Source of the DNA: Citrobacter amalonaticus
Lineage (GTDB): Bacteria > Pseudomonadota > Gammaproteobacteria > Enterobacterales > Enterobacteriaceae
DNA: 64,000 nucleotides
Assembly (NCBI RefSeq): GCF_001559075.2
Contig: NZ_CP014015.2
Location: forward strand, 3,658,001-3,722,000
Reading direction: 5' to 3'
Shown: in pieces, positions 7,441-16,404 of the stretch
Position numbering within the stretch: position 1 is the stretch's first letter
Layout of the letters: every line of letters starts with the position of its first letter
Position numbers and translations under genes: made by a program
The notes under the pieces: generated by a model
What the model saw: only the letters and a program-made list of their open reading frames with translations
Database searches by the model: none
What the model was told of the DNA's origin: nothing

Positions 7441-8301
7441 TCAGATTTGACCAAAGCGGCCCGCGTTAAAATCGCGAACGGCTTCTGCGATTTCTTGTTT
7501 GGTATTCATGACAAACGGACCGTAGCCGACGATCGGTTCATTCAGCGGTTCTCCCGACAGTAGCAACACGCTGGCATCGTGGGTGGCTTCCAGATGCAAT
7601 GCGTCCCCTTGCTGGCTTAATACCACCAGTTGCGCCTCGCTTGCTGTTGTCGATCCATTTACCGTGATTGAGCCTTTCAGGACGACCAGCGCGGTACTCC
7701 ACCCTTCAGGCTGCGAAAGCGTCACCGGGCGCGCCTGTTGTAACCGCATATCCCAGACATTCAGCGGCGAGAACGTGCGTGCCGGACCGGTCGCTTGCTG
7801 ATACTGACCGGCAATGATTCGCGCGGTCCCTGCATCGTCCGGCAGCTCAACGGTCGGGATGAAATCCTGAGTGATGCTCTGATAACCCGGTGCCGTCATT
7901 TTGTCTTTTGCTGGCAGATTCACCCACAGTTGCACCATTTCCAGTTCTCCCCCCTTGCGGGTGAAGACTTCAGAGTGAAATTCCTCATGTAGAATGCCTG
8001 CGCCAGCGGTCATCCATTGCACGTCTCCGGGGCCGATAATGCCGCCGCGACCGGTTGAGTCGCGATGCTCAACTTCCCCGCTGTACACAATTGTCACCGT
8101 TTCAAAACCACGGTGGGGATGCTCACCCACGCCACGCTTTTCTGTTCCCGGCGCGAACGTATGGGGACCGGCATAGTCAAGCAACAAAAATGGGCTCAAC
8201 TGCTCAGCGTGGGACTGGTACGAAAACAGTGAACGAACCGGAAATCCATCGCCAACCCAGTGCGGACGAGGTGCGGTATAGACGCCTGTAACCTGTTTCA
8301 T
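7441..8301 (-). CDS. Pirin-family bicupin protein
   Basis: 286 residues with the pirin N-terminal cupin. Metal-ligand motifs are visible in HPHRGFETVT and in GAGILHEEFHS, followed by the pirin C-terminal domain (LSGEPLNEPIVGYGPFVMN). Some bacterial pirins (YhhW) are iron-dependent quercetinases, others bind regulators. The substrate here is unknown. ATG-ATG lies at 8304 and 8301. The second has better spacing to GAGGAG, so I use it. The gene is divergent from a LysR-type regulator, with a palindrome between them, so it is probably that regulator's target. Pair not present at this place in E. coli K-12. Confidence 0.88.
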   Translation of the reverse strand: MKQVTGVYTAPRPHWVGDGFPVRSLFSYQSHAEQLSPFLLLDYAGPHTFAPGTEKRGVGEHPHRGFETVTIVYSGEVEHRDSTGRGGIIGPGDVQWMTAGAGILHEEFHSEVFTRKGGELEMVQLWVNLPAKDKMTAPGYQSITQDFIPTVELPDDAGTARIIAGQYQQATGPARTFSPLNVWDMRLQQARPVTLSQPEGWSTALVVLKGSITVNGSTTASEAQLVVLSQQGDALHLEATHDASVLLLSGEPLNEPIVGYGPFVMNTKQEIAEAVRDFNAGRFGQI

Positions 8302-8329
8302 CATTCTCTCCTCAATGGCTTGTTACGTT

Positions 8330-8349
8330 ATGAATAAGCTTATATTCAT
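8330..8349. promoter_or_regulatory. Candidate LysR-type operator between pirin and regulator genes
   Basis: A 7-bp inverted repeat, ATGAATA at 8330-8336 and TATTCAT at 8343-8349 with a 6-base spacer. It lies midway in the 106-base divergent gap and fits the T-N11-A rule of LysR-type operators. Confidence 0.5.
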
Positions 8350-8407
8350 GACGGCGAGGTGAGTAGTGGCTAAAATGAACCTCATCGTTCTGAAAATGGA
8401 ACAATAA

Positions 8408-9319
8408 ATGGTAAAGCCAGATCTCAATGATTTTGCATGGTTTGTCCATGTCGTGGAGCAGGGCGGGTTTGCTGCAGCAGGTCGCGCACTCGATGAACCG
8501 AAGTCAAAGCTCAGCCGGCGCATTGCGCAACTGGAGGAGCAACTGGGGGTGCGGCTCATCCAGCGGACGACGCGGCAGTTTAACGTCACGGAAGTGGGAC
8601 AAACGTTCTATGAACACTGCAAAGCAATGCTGGTGGAAGCACAGGCGGCGCAGGATGCGATTGCCGCATTGCAGGTTGAGCCTCGCGGCGTGGTGAAGTT
8701 GACGTGTCCGGTAACGCTGCTTCACGTCCACGTGGGGCCGATGCTGGCGAAATTTATGGCGCGCTACCCCGATGTGACGCTGCAACTCGAAGCCACGAAC
8801 CGTCGCGTTGATGTGGTAGGGGAAGGCGTTGATATTGCAATCAGAGTGCGTCCTCGCCCGATCGAGGACAGCGATCTGGTGATGCGGGTGCTTGCCGACC
8901 GCGCACACCGGTTGTTTGCCAGCCCGGCGCTGATCGCACGTATGGGCACCCCGACGGCGCCGTCGGAATTATGCCGTTGGCCCGGACTGAGTCTGTCGGC
9001 AGGCAAACATATTCATCGCTGGGAACTGTACGGTCCGCAAGGGGCCAGAGCGGAAGTGCACTTTACCCCGCGATTTATCACGACCGACATGCTGGCATTG
9101 CGCGCGGCGGCCATCGCCGGCGTCGGTGCCGTACAACTTCCTATCTTAATGGTGAAAGAACAGCTTGCGGCGGGGGAACTGGTTGCGTTACTGGAAGGTT
9201 GGGAGCCGAGAAGAGAGGTAATTCACGCCGTTTTCCCTTCACGTAGGGGATTACTGCCATCGGTCAGAGCGCTGGTGGATTTTCTGACGGATGAGTATGC
9301 GCGGATGGCGGAAGAGTAG
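8408..9319 (+). CDS. LysR-family transcriptional regulator
   Basis: 303 residues. The N-terminal winged helix (about 5-64) is clear in FAAAGRALDEPKSKLSRRIAQLEEQLGVRL, followed by the LysR effector domain (about 90-300) with periplasmic-binding-protein fold sequence such as GEGVDIAIRVRP and AAAIAGVGAVQLPI. These regulators usually control the divergent neighbour and themselves, here the pirin gene. The inducer is unknown. Its ATG at 8408 has only a weak GGAA site ahead. It shares a terminator with infA, which converges on it. Confidence 0.9.
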   Translation: MVKPDLNDFAWFVHVVEQGGFAAAGRALDEPKSKLSRRIAQLEEQLGVRLIQRTTRQFNVTEVGQTFYEHCKAMLVEAQAAQDAIAALQVEPRGVVKLTCPVTLLHVHVGPMLAKFMARYPDVTLQLEATNRRVDVVGEGVDIAIRVRPRPIEDSDLVMRVLADRAHRLFASPALIARMGTPTAPSELCRWPGLSLSAGKHIHRWELYGPQGARAEVHFTPRFITTDMLALRAAAIAGVGAVQLPILMVKEQLAAGELVALLEGWEPRREVIHAVFPSRRGLLPSVRALVDFLTDEYARMAEE

Positions 9320-9335
9320 GGGATTTTCATGCAAC

Positions 9336-9363
9336 AAAAAAGGCCGGATTGACCGACCTTTTA
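9336..9363 (-). terminator. infA terminator
   Basis: An eight-base-pair stem (9340-9347 with 9353-9360, one G-U pair when read on the minus strand), then six T on that strand. It lies 31 bases past the infA stop and also between convergent genes. Confidence 0.82.
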
Positions 9364-9394
9364 TTATCTGGACGCCATTCGGGCGTGAAAACAA

Positions 9395-9616
<222 letters not shown>

Positions 9617-9872
9617 ATCCTCTGGGGTATCACTACCGTAATTTGAACCGGCAAGATAATGCCGAAGTTCTTTTAATAAGTAAAGATTTGCACGTTTAAA
9701 ACGCAGCAAACAAAATTTGGCGCATTACTCCGGATCGCTTCAAAAACACACGACAAAGCCGCACGTGAAGCGCAACGTATAAGGGAGCGATGAGATAAAC
9801 GATGGCGTTACCTGACGCGAACGGATCCTTAACGGCAGCGGGGTAATGGGCTAAACCAACTCTGCGACCGCA

Positions 9873-9881
9873 ATTATAACA
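9873..9881 (-). promoter_or_regulatory. Extended -10 promoter, probably infA distal promoter
   Basis: On the minus strand TG-T-TATAAT, a perfect extended -10 element, 30 bases beyond the aat stop and about 260 bases upstream of infA. No good -35 is seen, as expected for extended -10 promoters. E. coli infA has two promoters; this could be the distal one. Confidence 0.55.
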
Positions 9882-9908
9882 CCCTGACAAAAAATGTGCC
9901 GAAAACAT

Positions 9909-10613
9909 TCACCACTGGGGCAAAAATAACGTGCGAGGGACCCAAAAATCGCGAGGTAAGCGTTGCTGGCGCAATGCATCGAGGTGTTCCAGATACACCC
10001 GGCGCGGAATTTCGACCGCCCCTAACGATTCGGTATGACTATTGAGCACCTGACAATCCATTAATTTACCGCCCTGGCGGACAAATTCTGCGCAAAAAAC
10101 CAGCAGTGCGGTTTTTGACGCATTCTCTTGTCGGCTGAACATCGATTCGCCGCAAAACAGAGCCCCCTGGGAAACGCCATACATCCCGCCAACCAGCGTA
10201 TTTTCGCGCCAGACCTCAATGGAATGGGCATGTCCCAGTTCGTGCAGTCGATGATAGGCCTCTACCACGCCCTGGGTGATCCAGGTGCCTTCATCGCGAT
10301 CGTTGGCGCATCCTTCGATGACCAGGCCAAACGCATAATTCAGCGTGACGCGATACGGAGAGCGCTTATGGAAGCGCTTCATGCTACGGCTGACATGAAA
10401 CGTGTCAGGCCACAGAATGGCGCGGGGATCCGGTGACCACCAGAGAATAGGATCGCCAGGCGAAAACCACGGGAAAATACCGCGTTGATAGGCCATCAGC
10501 AGGCGCGCAGGGCTGAGATCGCCCCCAAGCGCCAGCAGGCCGTTTGGCTCGCGTAAAGCGCCCTCCGGCGATGGGAAGGCGATAGAGTGTCGGGAAAGCT
10601 GAACCAGGCGCAT
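9909..10613 (-). CDS. aat: Leucyl/phenylalanyl-tRNA-protein transferase
   Basis: 234 residues, the E. coli length. It moves Leu or Phe from a tRNA to proteins that begin with Arg or Lys, making them ClpS/ClpA substrates. Family sequence is clear: GLLALGGDLSPARLLMAYQ, GIFPWFS, WWSPDPRAIL, and the GNAT-like core YGVSQGALFCGESMFS and LMDCQVLNSHTESLGA. It lies 44 bases after cydC on the same strand, as in E. coli, so it may be read from the cydDC transcript as well. Confidence 0.97.
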   Translation of the reverse strand: MRLVQLSRHSIAFPSPEGALREPNGLLALGGDLSPARLLMAYQRGIFPWFSPGDPILWWSPDPRAILWPDTFHVSRSMKRFHKRSPYRVTLNYAFGLVIEGCANDRDEGTWITQGVVEAYHRLHELGHAHSIEVWRENTLVGGMYGVSQGALFCGESMFSRQENASKTALLVFCAEFVRQGGKLMDCQVLNSHTESLGAVEIPRRVYLEHLDALRQQRLPRDFWVPRTLFLPQW

Positions 10614-10657
10614 GACAGCAGAACTCCAGTACGCGAGTCGGATCGTTCAATAATAGC

Positions 10658-12379
10658 TTACAGACCTTGCTTAAACTGGTAATAACGACCCTGCTGCGCT
10701 AACAGATCTGCGTGATTACCTTGCTCAATAATTTGGCCGTTGTCCATCACTATTATTTGATCAAAACGCGCGAGTCCGCGCAGGCGATGCGTCACCATCA
10801 GTAACGTTTTATCGCGCATCACCTCTGCCAGCAATTCAAGCATTTGGCTTTCGGTCGTCGCATCCAGACCTTCCGTCGGTTCATCAAGCAGCATCAGCGG
10901 CGCATCATGCAAAAGCGCACGGGCGATCGCCAGACGGCGCAGTTCGCCACCGGATAACTGACGACCGCCTTCGCCCAGCCAACTGTTGAGGCCGGCATCG
11001 TCGAGAAGTTTCTCCAGCCCGACGCGACGCAGCGTGTCTGCCAGCTGTTCGTCACTGGCGTCGGGCGCGGCAAGCAGCAGGTTGTCGCGCAGGGTGGCGC
11101 TGAACAAGTGTACGCGCTGTGGCACAACGCTGATGGTCTTGCGTAGCGTCGCTTCATTCAATGTCGCAATCGGGCGACCGTTGAGCAGGATCTCGCCCTG
11201 CTGCGGATCCCACGCGCGCGTGAGCAGTTGCAGCAATGTCGATTTACCACACCCGGTGCGCCCAAGAATGGCGATGTGTTCGCCAGGATTTACCTGCAGG
11301 GAGAGCGAATCCAGCGCTTTTTGCGCTTGTTCGGGGTAGCTGAATGAAACGTCACGCAGCGTCAGGGTGACCTGAACCGGGACGTCGGATACGTCAGTCG
11401 GGAAAGTCACTTCCGGCTTCTGCTCGGTCAGTTCGGTGATCCGCATGGCGGAGGCGATGACCTGTCCCAGATGCTGGAATGCGCCGGTCACCGGAGCCAG
11501 CGCTTCAAATGCCGCCAGCGCGCAAAAGACAAACAGAGCAATCAGCGCGCCAGGCTGAGCGTTACCACCTACGCCGCCTGCCGCCATCCACAGCATCAGT
11601 AAGATGGCTACGGCGCCGATGAGCAACATCAGCGCCTGTGACAGTGCTGTCAGTTCAGACTGGCGACGCTGCGCTTCGTGCCACTGTAATTCGGTGGCCT
11701 CCATCTGTGCGCGGTAGCGGTCGCTGGCGCCGAAAATGGTCAGTTCAGCCTGGCCCTGTAACCATGCGGTCAACTGCTGACGATACTGTCCGCGCAGGTG
11801 TGTCAGGTTTTGTCCGGTGGTTTTACCGGCGCGATAAAACACCGGCGGCATGATAAACAGTGTCAGCAGCATCACGCCGCCGAGGGTGCAGGCGAGGGTG
11901 ACATCCAGCACGCTCAGACCGATCGTCACAACCATAATCACCACAAAGGCACCCACCAGGGGGGAGATGACGCGCAGGTAGAGGTGATCCAGCGTATCCA
12001 CATCTGCCACAATGCGGTTCAACAGTTCACCCTGACGATAGCGGGCCAGCCCGGCAGGGGAGAGCGGCAGCAGCTTGCTGAAGGTGTGAATGCGCAAATG
12101 TTGCAGCACGCGGAAGGTGGCATCATGGCTGACCAGCCGCTCAAAATAGCGTCCGGCAGTCCGGGTAATGGCCGCGCCGCGCACGCCCGCAGCAGGTAGC
12201 ATATAGTTAAAACTGTAGATACCGGCAAAGCCCGCGACGGCCGACGCAGAGAGGAACCAGCCGGACAGCGTCAGCAGGCCAATGCTGGCGAGTAAGGTGA
12301 TAATCGCCAGCACAATACCCAGCGTTAACATCCACTTGTGACGTTTATAGAGCGTCAGATAAGGCAGCAACGCACGCAT
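10658..12379 (-). CDS. cydC: CydC, subunit of the CydDC ABC exporter
   Basis: 573 residues: a six-helix ABC transporter membrane domain (about 1-310) and an ATPase domain with GRTGCGKST, signature LSGGE and Walker B LMLLDEPTEGLD. With CydD it forms the inner-membrane exporter needed for cytochrome bd and periplasmic c-type cytochromes. It was first described as a cysteine/glutathione exporter, and later work argues for heme. The ATG directly abuts the cydD stop (TAA-ATG), so translation is probably coupled. Confidence 0.97.
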   Translation of the reverse strand: MRALLPYLTLYKRHKWMLTLGIVLAIITLLASIGLLTLSGWFLSASAVAGFAGIYSFNYMLPAAGVRGAAITRTAGRYFERLVSHDATFRVLQHLRIHTFSKLLPLSPAGLARYRQGELLNRIVADVDTLDHLYLRVISPLVGAFVVIMVVTIGLSVLDVTLACTLGGVMLLTLFIMPPVFYRAGKTTGQNLTHLRGQYRQQLTAWLQGQAELTIFGASDRYRAQMEATELQWHEAQRRQSELTALSQALMLLIGAVAILLMLWMAAGGVGGNAQPGALIALFVFCALAAFEALAPVTGAFQHLGQVIASAMRITELTEQKPEVTFPTDVSDVPVQVTLTLRDVSFSYPEQAQKALDSLSLQVNPGEHIAILGRTGCGKSTLLQLLTRAWDPQQGEILLNGRPIATLNEATLRKTISVVPQRVHLFSATLRDNLLLAAPDASDEQLADTLRRVGLEKLLDDAGLNSWLGEGGRQLSGGELRRLAIARALLHDAPLMLLDEPTEGLDATTESQMLELLAEVMRDKTLLMVTHRLRGLARFDQIIVMDNGQIIEQGNHADLLAQQGRYYQFKQGL

Positions 12380-14146
12380 TTAGATCTCCTCCTGACGATG
12401 GGCCAACAGCGTCGCAAATGCGCCGTTGGCGGTACTCAGTTCGGCCCAGGAGCCCTGTTCGATAATCTGTCCGTCCTGCATCACCCAAATCGTGTCCCAG
12501 TCAGCAAGATCTTCAAGCTGGTGCGTGACCATCAGCGTTGTCTGGCGTTTTGAGGCGGCTTTCAGCGCCTGCATGACCCGCTGTTCGCTATGGGCATCCA
12601 GGCTGGCAGCCGGTTCGTCCAGCAGCAGCAGCTTGCAAGGATTAAGGAGCGCACGGGCTACCGCCACGCGCTGCGCCTGGCCGACGGACAAACGTCCGGC
12701 CTGATCGCCAACGGGCGTATCCACTCCCTGCGGTAACAGCGGCAGGAATTCACTGACCCAGGCGCTGTCGAGCGCGGTACGCAACTCTTGCTCACTGGCA
12801 TTCGGGCGAGCCAGCAGAACGTTTTCTCGTATCGTCGCCGCGGGCAACTGCGGGTTTTGCCCTACCCAGGAGAGATGCTTACGCCAGGACTCTGGCGACA
12901 ACTCGCGAAGTTCCACCCCGTTAATGCGCAGCGATCCCTGATAAGAGAGGAAGCCGGAAAGCGCATTCAGCAGGGAACTCTTACCCGAACCGCTGCGGCC
13001 GACCAGCACGGTACGCTGCCCGGCAGGGAGGGAGAAGTTCAGCGGTCCCGCCAGGGTTTTGCCTTCTGGCGACGAAATGATGAGATTGACGGCGTCAATG
13101 GAAATAGGCTCTTGCGCGGATAACTCCACATCGCCTTGTTCCGGATGGGCGAGCGGCGTTTCCATAAACGTTTTCAGACTGTCTGCCGCGCCTACCGCCT
13201 GTGCTTTAGCGTGATAAAACGTCCCCAAATCGCGCAGCGGCTGAAAAAACTCAGGGGCCAGAATGAGGGCGAGGAAGCCTGCTGCCAGCGTGACGCCCGT
13301 GCCGTAGTGGCCGAAATTAAGTTCACCGAGGTAGGAGAAGCCAAAGTAAACCGCGACCAGCGCAATGGAAAGCGAGGTAAAAAACTCCAGTACGCCCGAC
13401 GATAAAAAGGCGAGGCGCAGCACTTCCATCGTGCGCTGGCGGAAATCTTGCGACGCGACGCGAATGCTTTCGGTTTCAGCTTCACCACGGCCAAAAATGC
13501 GCAGAGTATCCATTCCGCGTAAGCGATCGAGGAAATGTCCGCTCAGACGCGCCAGGGCAAGGAAATTACGCCGGTTAGCATCGGCAGCGCCCATACCGAC
13601 CATCGCCATAAACAGAGGGATCAGCGGCGCAGTGCCGAGAAGGATCAACGCGGCGGCCCAGTTCGACGGAAAAATAGCCGCGACGATCAGGATGGGAACA
13701 CACACTGCCAGCGCCATCTGCGGCAGATAACGAGCGTAGTAATCGTGCATATCGTCAATTTGTTCCAGCACCAGCGTGGCCCAGCTTCCTGCGGGTTTTC
13801 CCTGGATCCATGCCGGACCGGCCTGTTGCAGGCGGTCGAGCACCTGGCGGCGGATCTCAAAACGGATATGTTGGCCCGCATGGAATCCTACGCGTTCGCG
13901 TAGCCAGACAACCCAGGCGCGGAGGATAAAGATCAGCACCAGCACGACAAATGGCAACAGCAACGCCTCGCGTGGGATATTCTCCATGATCATATGTTGC
14001 AGAATGCGAGCCATGATCCAGGCCTGAGCGACAATCAGTACGCCACTCACGAATCCCAGCAGGCGAGAAATCATAAGCCAGCGTTGGGAAATGACACTTT
14101 GCTGTTTTAACCAGCGGGTTAGCTCTTGTTGACGAGTTTTATTCAT
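12380..14146 (-). CDS. cydD: CydD, subunit of the CydDC ABC exporter
   Basis: 588 residues, matching E. coli from MNKTRQQELTRWLKQQ. The open frame runs 20 codons further up, but the start at 14146 gives the known N-terminus. It has six membrane helices, then an ATPase with GRSGSGKSS, signature LSVGQ and LLLLDEPAASLD. Partner of CydC, first gene of the pair. The upstream gap to trxB is short and holds the trxB terminator. Confidence 0.97.
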   Translation of the reverse strand: MNKTRQQELTRWLKQQSVISQRWLMISRLLGFVSGVLIVAQAWIMARILQHMIMENIPREALLLPFVVLVLIFILRAWVVWLRERVGFHAGQHIRFEIRRQVLDRLQQAGPAWIQGKPAGSWATLVLEQIDDMHDYYARYLPQMALAVCVPILIVAAIFPSNWAAALILLGTAPLIPLFMAMVGMGAADANRRNFLALARLSGHFLDRLRGMDTLRIFGRGEAETESIRVASQDFRQRTMEVLRLAFLSSGVLEFFTSLSIALVAVYFGFSYLGELNFGHYGTGVTLAAGFLALILAPEFFQPLRDLGTFYHAKAQAVGAADSLKTFMETPLAHPEQGDVELSAQEPISIDAVNLIISSPEGKTLAGPLNFSLPAGQRTVLVGRSGSGKSSLLNALSGFLSYQGSLRINGVELRELSPESWRKHLSWVGQNPQLPAATIRENVLLARPNASEQELRTALDSAWVSEFLPLLPQGVDTPVGDQAGRLSVGQAQRVAVARALLNPCKLLLLDEPAASLDAHSEQRVMQALKAASKRQTTLMVTHQLEDLADWDTIWVMQDGQIIEQGSWAELSTANGAFATLLAHRQEEI

Positions 14147-14203
14147 TGCGCGCTTTGCAGGTGAGTTATCAGAATTTTTAGGCAGGGCAATGTTACAACG
14201 GGG

Positions 14204-14232
14204 CAAAAATAAAGGCGACTTATAGTCGCCTT
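14204..14232 (-). terminator. trxB terminator
   Basis: An eight-base-pair GC-rich stem (14213-14220 with 14224-14231) with a 3-base loop, then TTATTTTTG on the minus strand, 28 bases after the trxB stop. Confidence 0.85.
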
Positions 14233-14260
14233 ATTTACTTTTGTTACTGATTTGTAAAAA

Positions 14261-15229
14261 CTATTTGCACGCGTCGGCTAAACCGTCGAGGTAGCGTTCA
14301 GCATCCAGCGCAGCCATACAACCGGTGCCTGCGGAGGTAATAGCCTGACGGTAAATGTGATCCATCACGTCACCCGCAGCAAAGACGCCCGGGATGCTGG
14401 TCTGGGTCGCGTTACCGTGACTCCCGGACTGCACTTTGATGTAGCCGTTTTCCAGCTCAAGCTGACCGTCGAAAATCGCCGTGTTCGGGCTATGGCCGAT
14501 GGCAACAAACAGCCCCGCAACTTCCAGCGACTCAATGTTGTCCGTATTCTGCGTATCACGCAGGCGCAGACCCGTGACGCCCATCTGATCGCCGGTCACT
14601 TCTTCCAGCGTGCGGTGGGTGTGCAGTACGATGTTGCCGTTCTCCACTTTGTCCATCAGACGTTTAATCAGAATTTTTTCCGCGCGGAAGCCGTCACGAC
14701 GGTGAATCAGGTGAACTTCAGAGGCGATGTTCGCCAGATACAACGCTTCTTCGACGGCCGTGTTACCGCCGCCGATAACCGCGACTTTCTGGTTACGATA
14801 GAAAAAGCCGTCGCAGGTAGCGCAGGCAGAAACGCCACGGCCTTTGAATGCCTCTTCTGACGGCAGACCGAGATAACGGGCGGATGCGCCGGTTGCGATG
14901 ATCAGCGCATCGCAGGTGTACTCTGCACTGTCACCGATCAGACGGAACGGACGGTTTTGCAGGTCCACTTTATTGATGTGATCGAAGATGATCTCGGTTT
15001 CAAACTTAGTCGCATGTTCGTGCATGCGTTCCATCAGCAGCGGTCCGGTCAGATCGTTTGGATCGCCCGGCCAGTTTTCCACTTCTGTTGTGGTGGTCAG
15101 TTGACCGCCTTTTTCCATACCGGTAATCAGTACCGGCTGCAGGTTTGCGCGCGCAGCATAGACCGCCGCGGTGTATCCCGCCGGGCCGGAACCCAGGATA
15201 AGCAGTTTACTGTGTTTGGTCGTGCCCAT
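14261..15229 (-). CDS. trxB: Thioredoxin reductase
   Basis: 322 residues. The FAD site GSGPAG is near residue 13, the redox pair Cys136-Ala-Thr-Cys139 (in SACATCDGFF) is present, and the NADPH site follows as GGGNTAVEEA. The C-terminal FAD motif is VFAAGDVMD. It uses NADPH to reduce thioredoxin in the cytoplasm. The frame is open to 15361, but the start at 15229 follows GAGGATCTC and gives the family N-terminus. Divergent from lrp. Confidence 0.98.
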   Translation of the reverse strand: MGTTKHSKLLILGSGPAGYTAAVYAARANLQPVLITGMEKGGQLTTTTEVENWPGDPNDLTGPLLMERMHEHATKFETEIIFDHINKVDLQNRPFRLIGDSAEYTCDALIIATGASARYLGLPSEEAFKGRGVSACATCDGFFYRNQKVAVIGGGNTAVEEALYLANIASEVHLIHRRDGFRAEKILIKRLMDKVENGNIVLHTHRTLEEVTGDQMGVTGLRLRDTQNTDNIESLEVAGLFVAIGHSPNTAIFDGQLELENGYIKVQSGSHGNATQTSIPGVFAAGDVMDHIYRQAITSAGTGCMAALDAERYLDGLADACK

Positions 15230-15775
15230 GAGATCCTCATTGTTGTTGGCAGGCAATGGGCTGGATTGTAGGGAATTTGACGGCGTAAAAAAAGAGTATA
15301 GCGATTTTGTTAACAATTTGTGGAATAGACGAGGCCAATGAGTGAACAAATCTGCAGTCACGCCATAATGAATTCTACTTAAAATCGCTCAGTTATAAGG
15401 TGATAAAATGATGAATCGTCTTAACGCGTAATGAATAACTGGCATGTTGTACTAAAAATCGATGTTTTACTTTGACAATCACCTGCTGTTTTGCGAAAAC
15501 ATTCGAGGAAGAAAAAAACAGTGTTGTGTGTGTGCCGCATAATCATGCATATAAATACCATGTTTACCGGGCTAGCGAAATCTACGCATGGTGTGGACAG
15601 ACGCCATTCGTGATGTCGATAGCTGCCGTCAGGCAACGGTCTTCTCACTATAGACCCAGGCATTGCGCGCCGTTAATCCTCTTGGGTTCGGTCTATGGTG
15701 ATGGGCATCGACTCTCGACAATGATGTTTGATGAGTCAGGCAGGAGTAGGGAAGGAATACAGAGAGACAATAATA
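15230..15775. other. trxB-lrp divergent region with long lrp leader
   Basis: 546 bases with no gene I accept. It holds both promoters. E. coli lrp has an untranslated leader of about 267 bases. The matching place here has TTGACA at 15472-15477, with a weak AACATT at 15498-15503 (long spacing), so a start near 15509 is plausible. Short frames at 15421-15663 (minus) and 15472-15786 (plus) have no family features. Confidence 0.5.
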
Positions 15776-16270
15776 ATGGTAGATAGCAAGAAGCGCCCTG
15801 GCAAAGATCTCGACCGTATTGATCGTAACATTCTTAATGAGCTGCAAAAGGATGGGCGTATTTCTAACGTCGAGCTTTCTAAACGAGTGGGACTTTCCCC
15901 GACGCCCTGCCTTGAGCGTGTGCGTCGTCTGGAAAGACAGGGTTTCATTCAGGGCTATACAGCGCTGTTGAACCCGCATTATCTGGATGCATCACTTCTG
16001 GTATTTGTTGAGATTACTCTGAATCGTGGCGCTCCGGATGTGTTTGAACAATTCAACGCCGCCGTACAGAAACTTGAAGAAATTCAAGAGTGTCATTTGG
16101 TGTCCGGTGATTTCGACTACCTGTTGAAAACACGTGTGCCGGACATGTCAGCCTATCGTAAGCTGCTGGGGGAAACCCTGCTGCGTCTGCCTGGCGTCAA
16201 TGACACCCGTACTTACGTGGTAATGGAAGAAGTCAAACAGAGTAATCGTCTGGTTATTAAGACGCGCTAA
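15776..16270 (+). CDS. lrp: Leucine-responsive regulatory protein Lrp
   Basis: 164 residues, practically the E. coli protein: AsnC-type helix-turn-helix (about 10-60, including RISNVELSKRVGLSPTPC) and a RAM/AsnC effector domain (VSGDFDYLLKTRVPDMSAYR). It is a global regulator of amino-acid metabolism, pili and transport, responding to leucine. The open frame begins 16 codons earlier, but MVDSKKRPGKDL is the known start. Lrp is known to act at many genes, including serC in this same window. Confidence 0.98.
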   Translation: MVDSKKRPGKDLDRIDRNILNELQKDGRISNVELSKRVGLSPTPCLERVRRLERQGFIQGYTALLNPHYLDASLLVFVEITLNRGAPDVFEQFNAAVQKLEEIQECHLVSGDFDYLLKTRVPDMSAYRKLLGETLLRLPGVNDTRTYVVMEEVKQSNRLVIKTR

Positions 16271-16404
16271 TACGGAACAGGTGCAAAATCGGCGTATTTT
16301 GATTACACTCCTGTTAATCCATACAGCAACAGTGCCGGGGTAACCCGGTGCTGTTGTCCGTTTTAGCATCGGGCAGGAAAAGCCCGAAACCTGGAGAGCC
16401 TTTT

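Noticed and set aside
15421..15786. Short frames in the trxB-lrp gap
   Set aside because: No domain and no good start. The stretch is explained by the long lrp leader.
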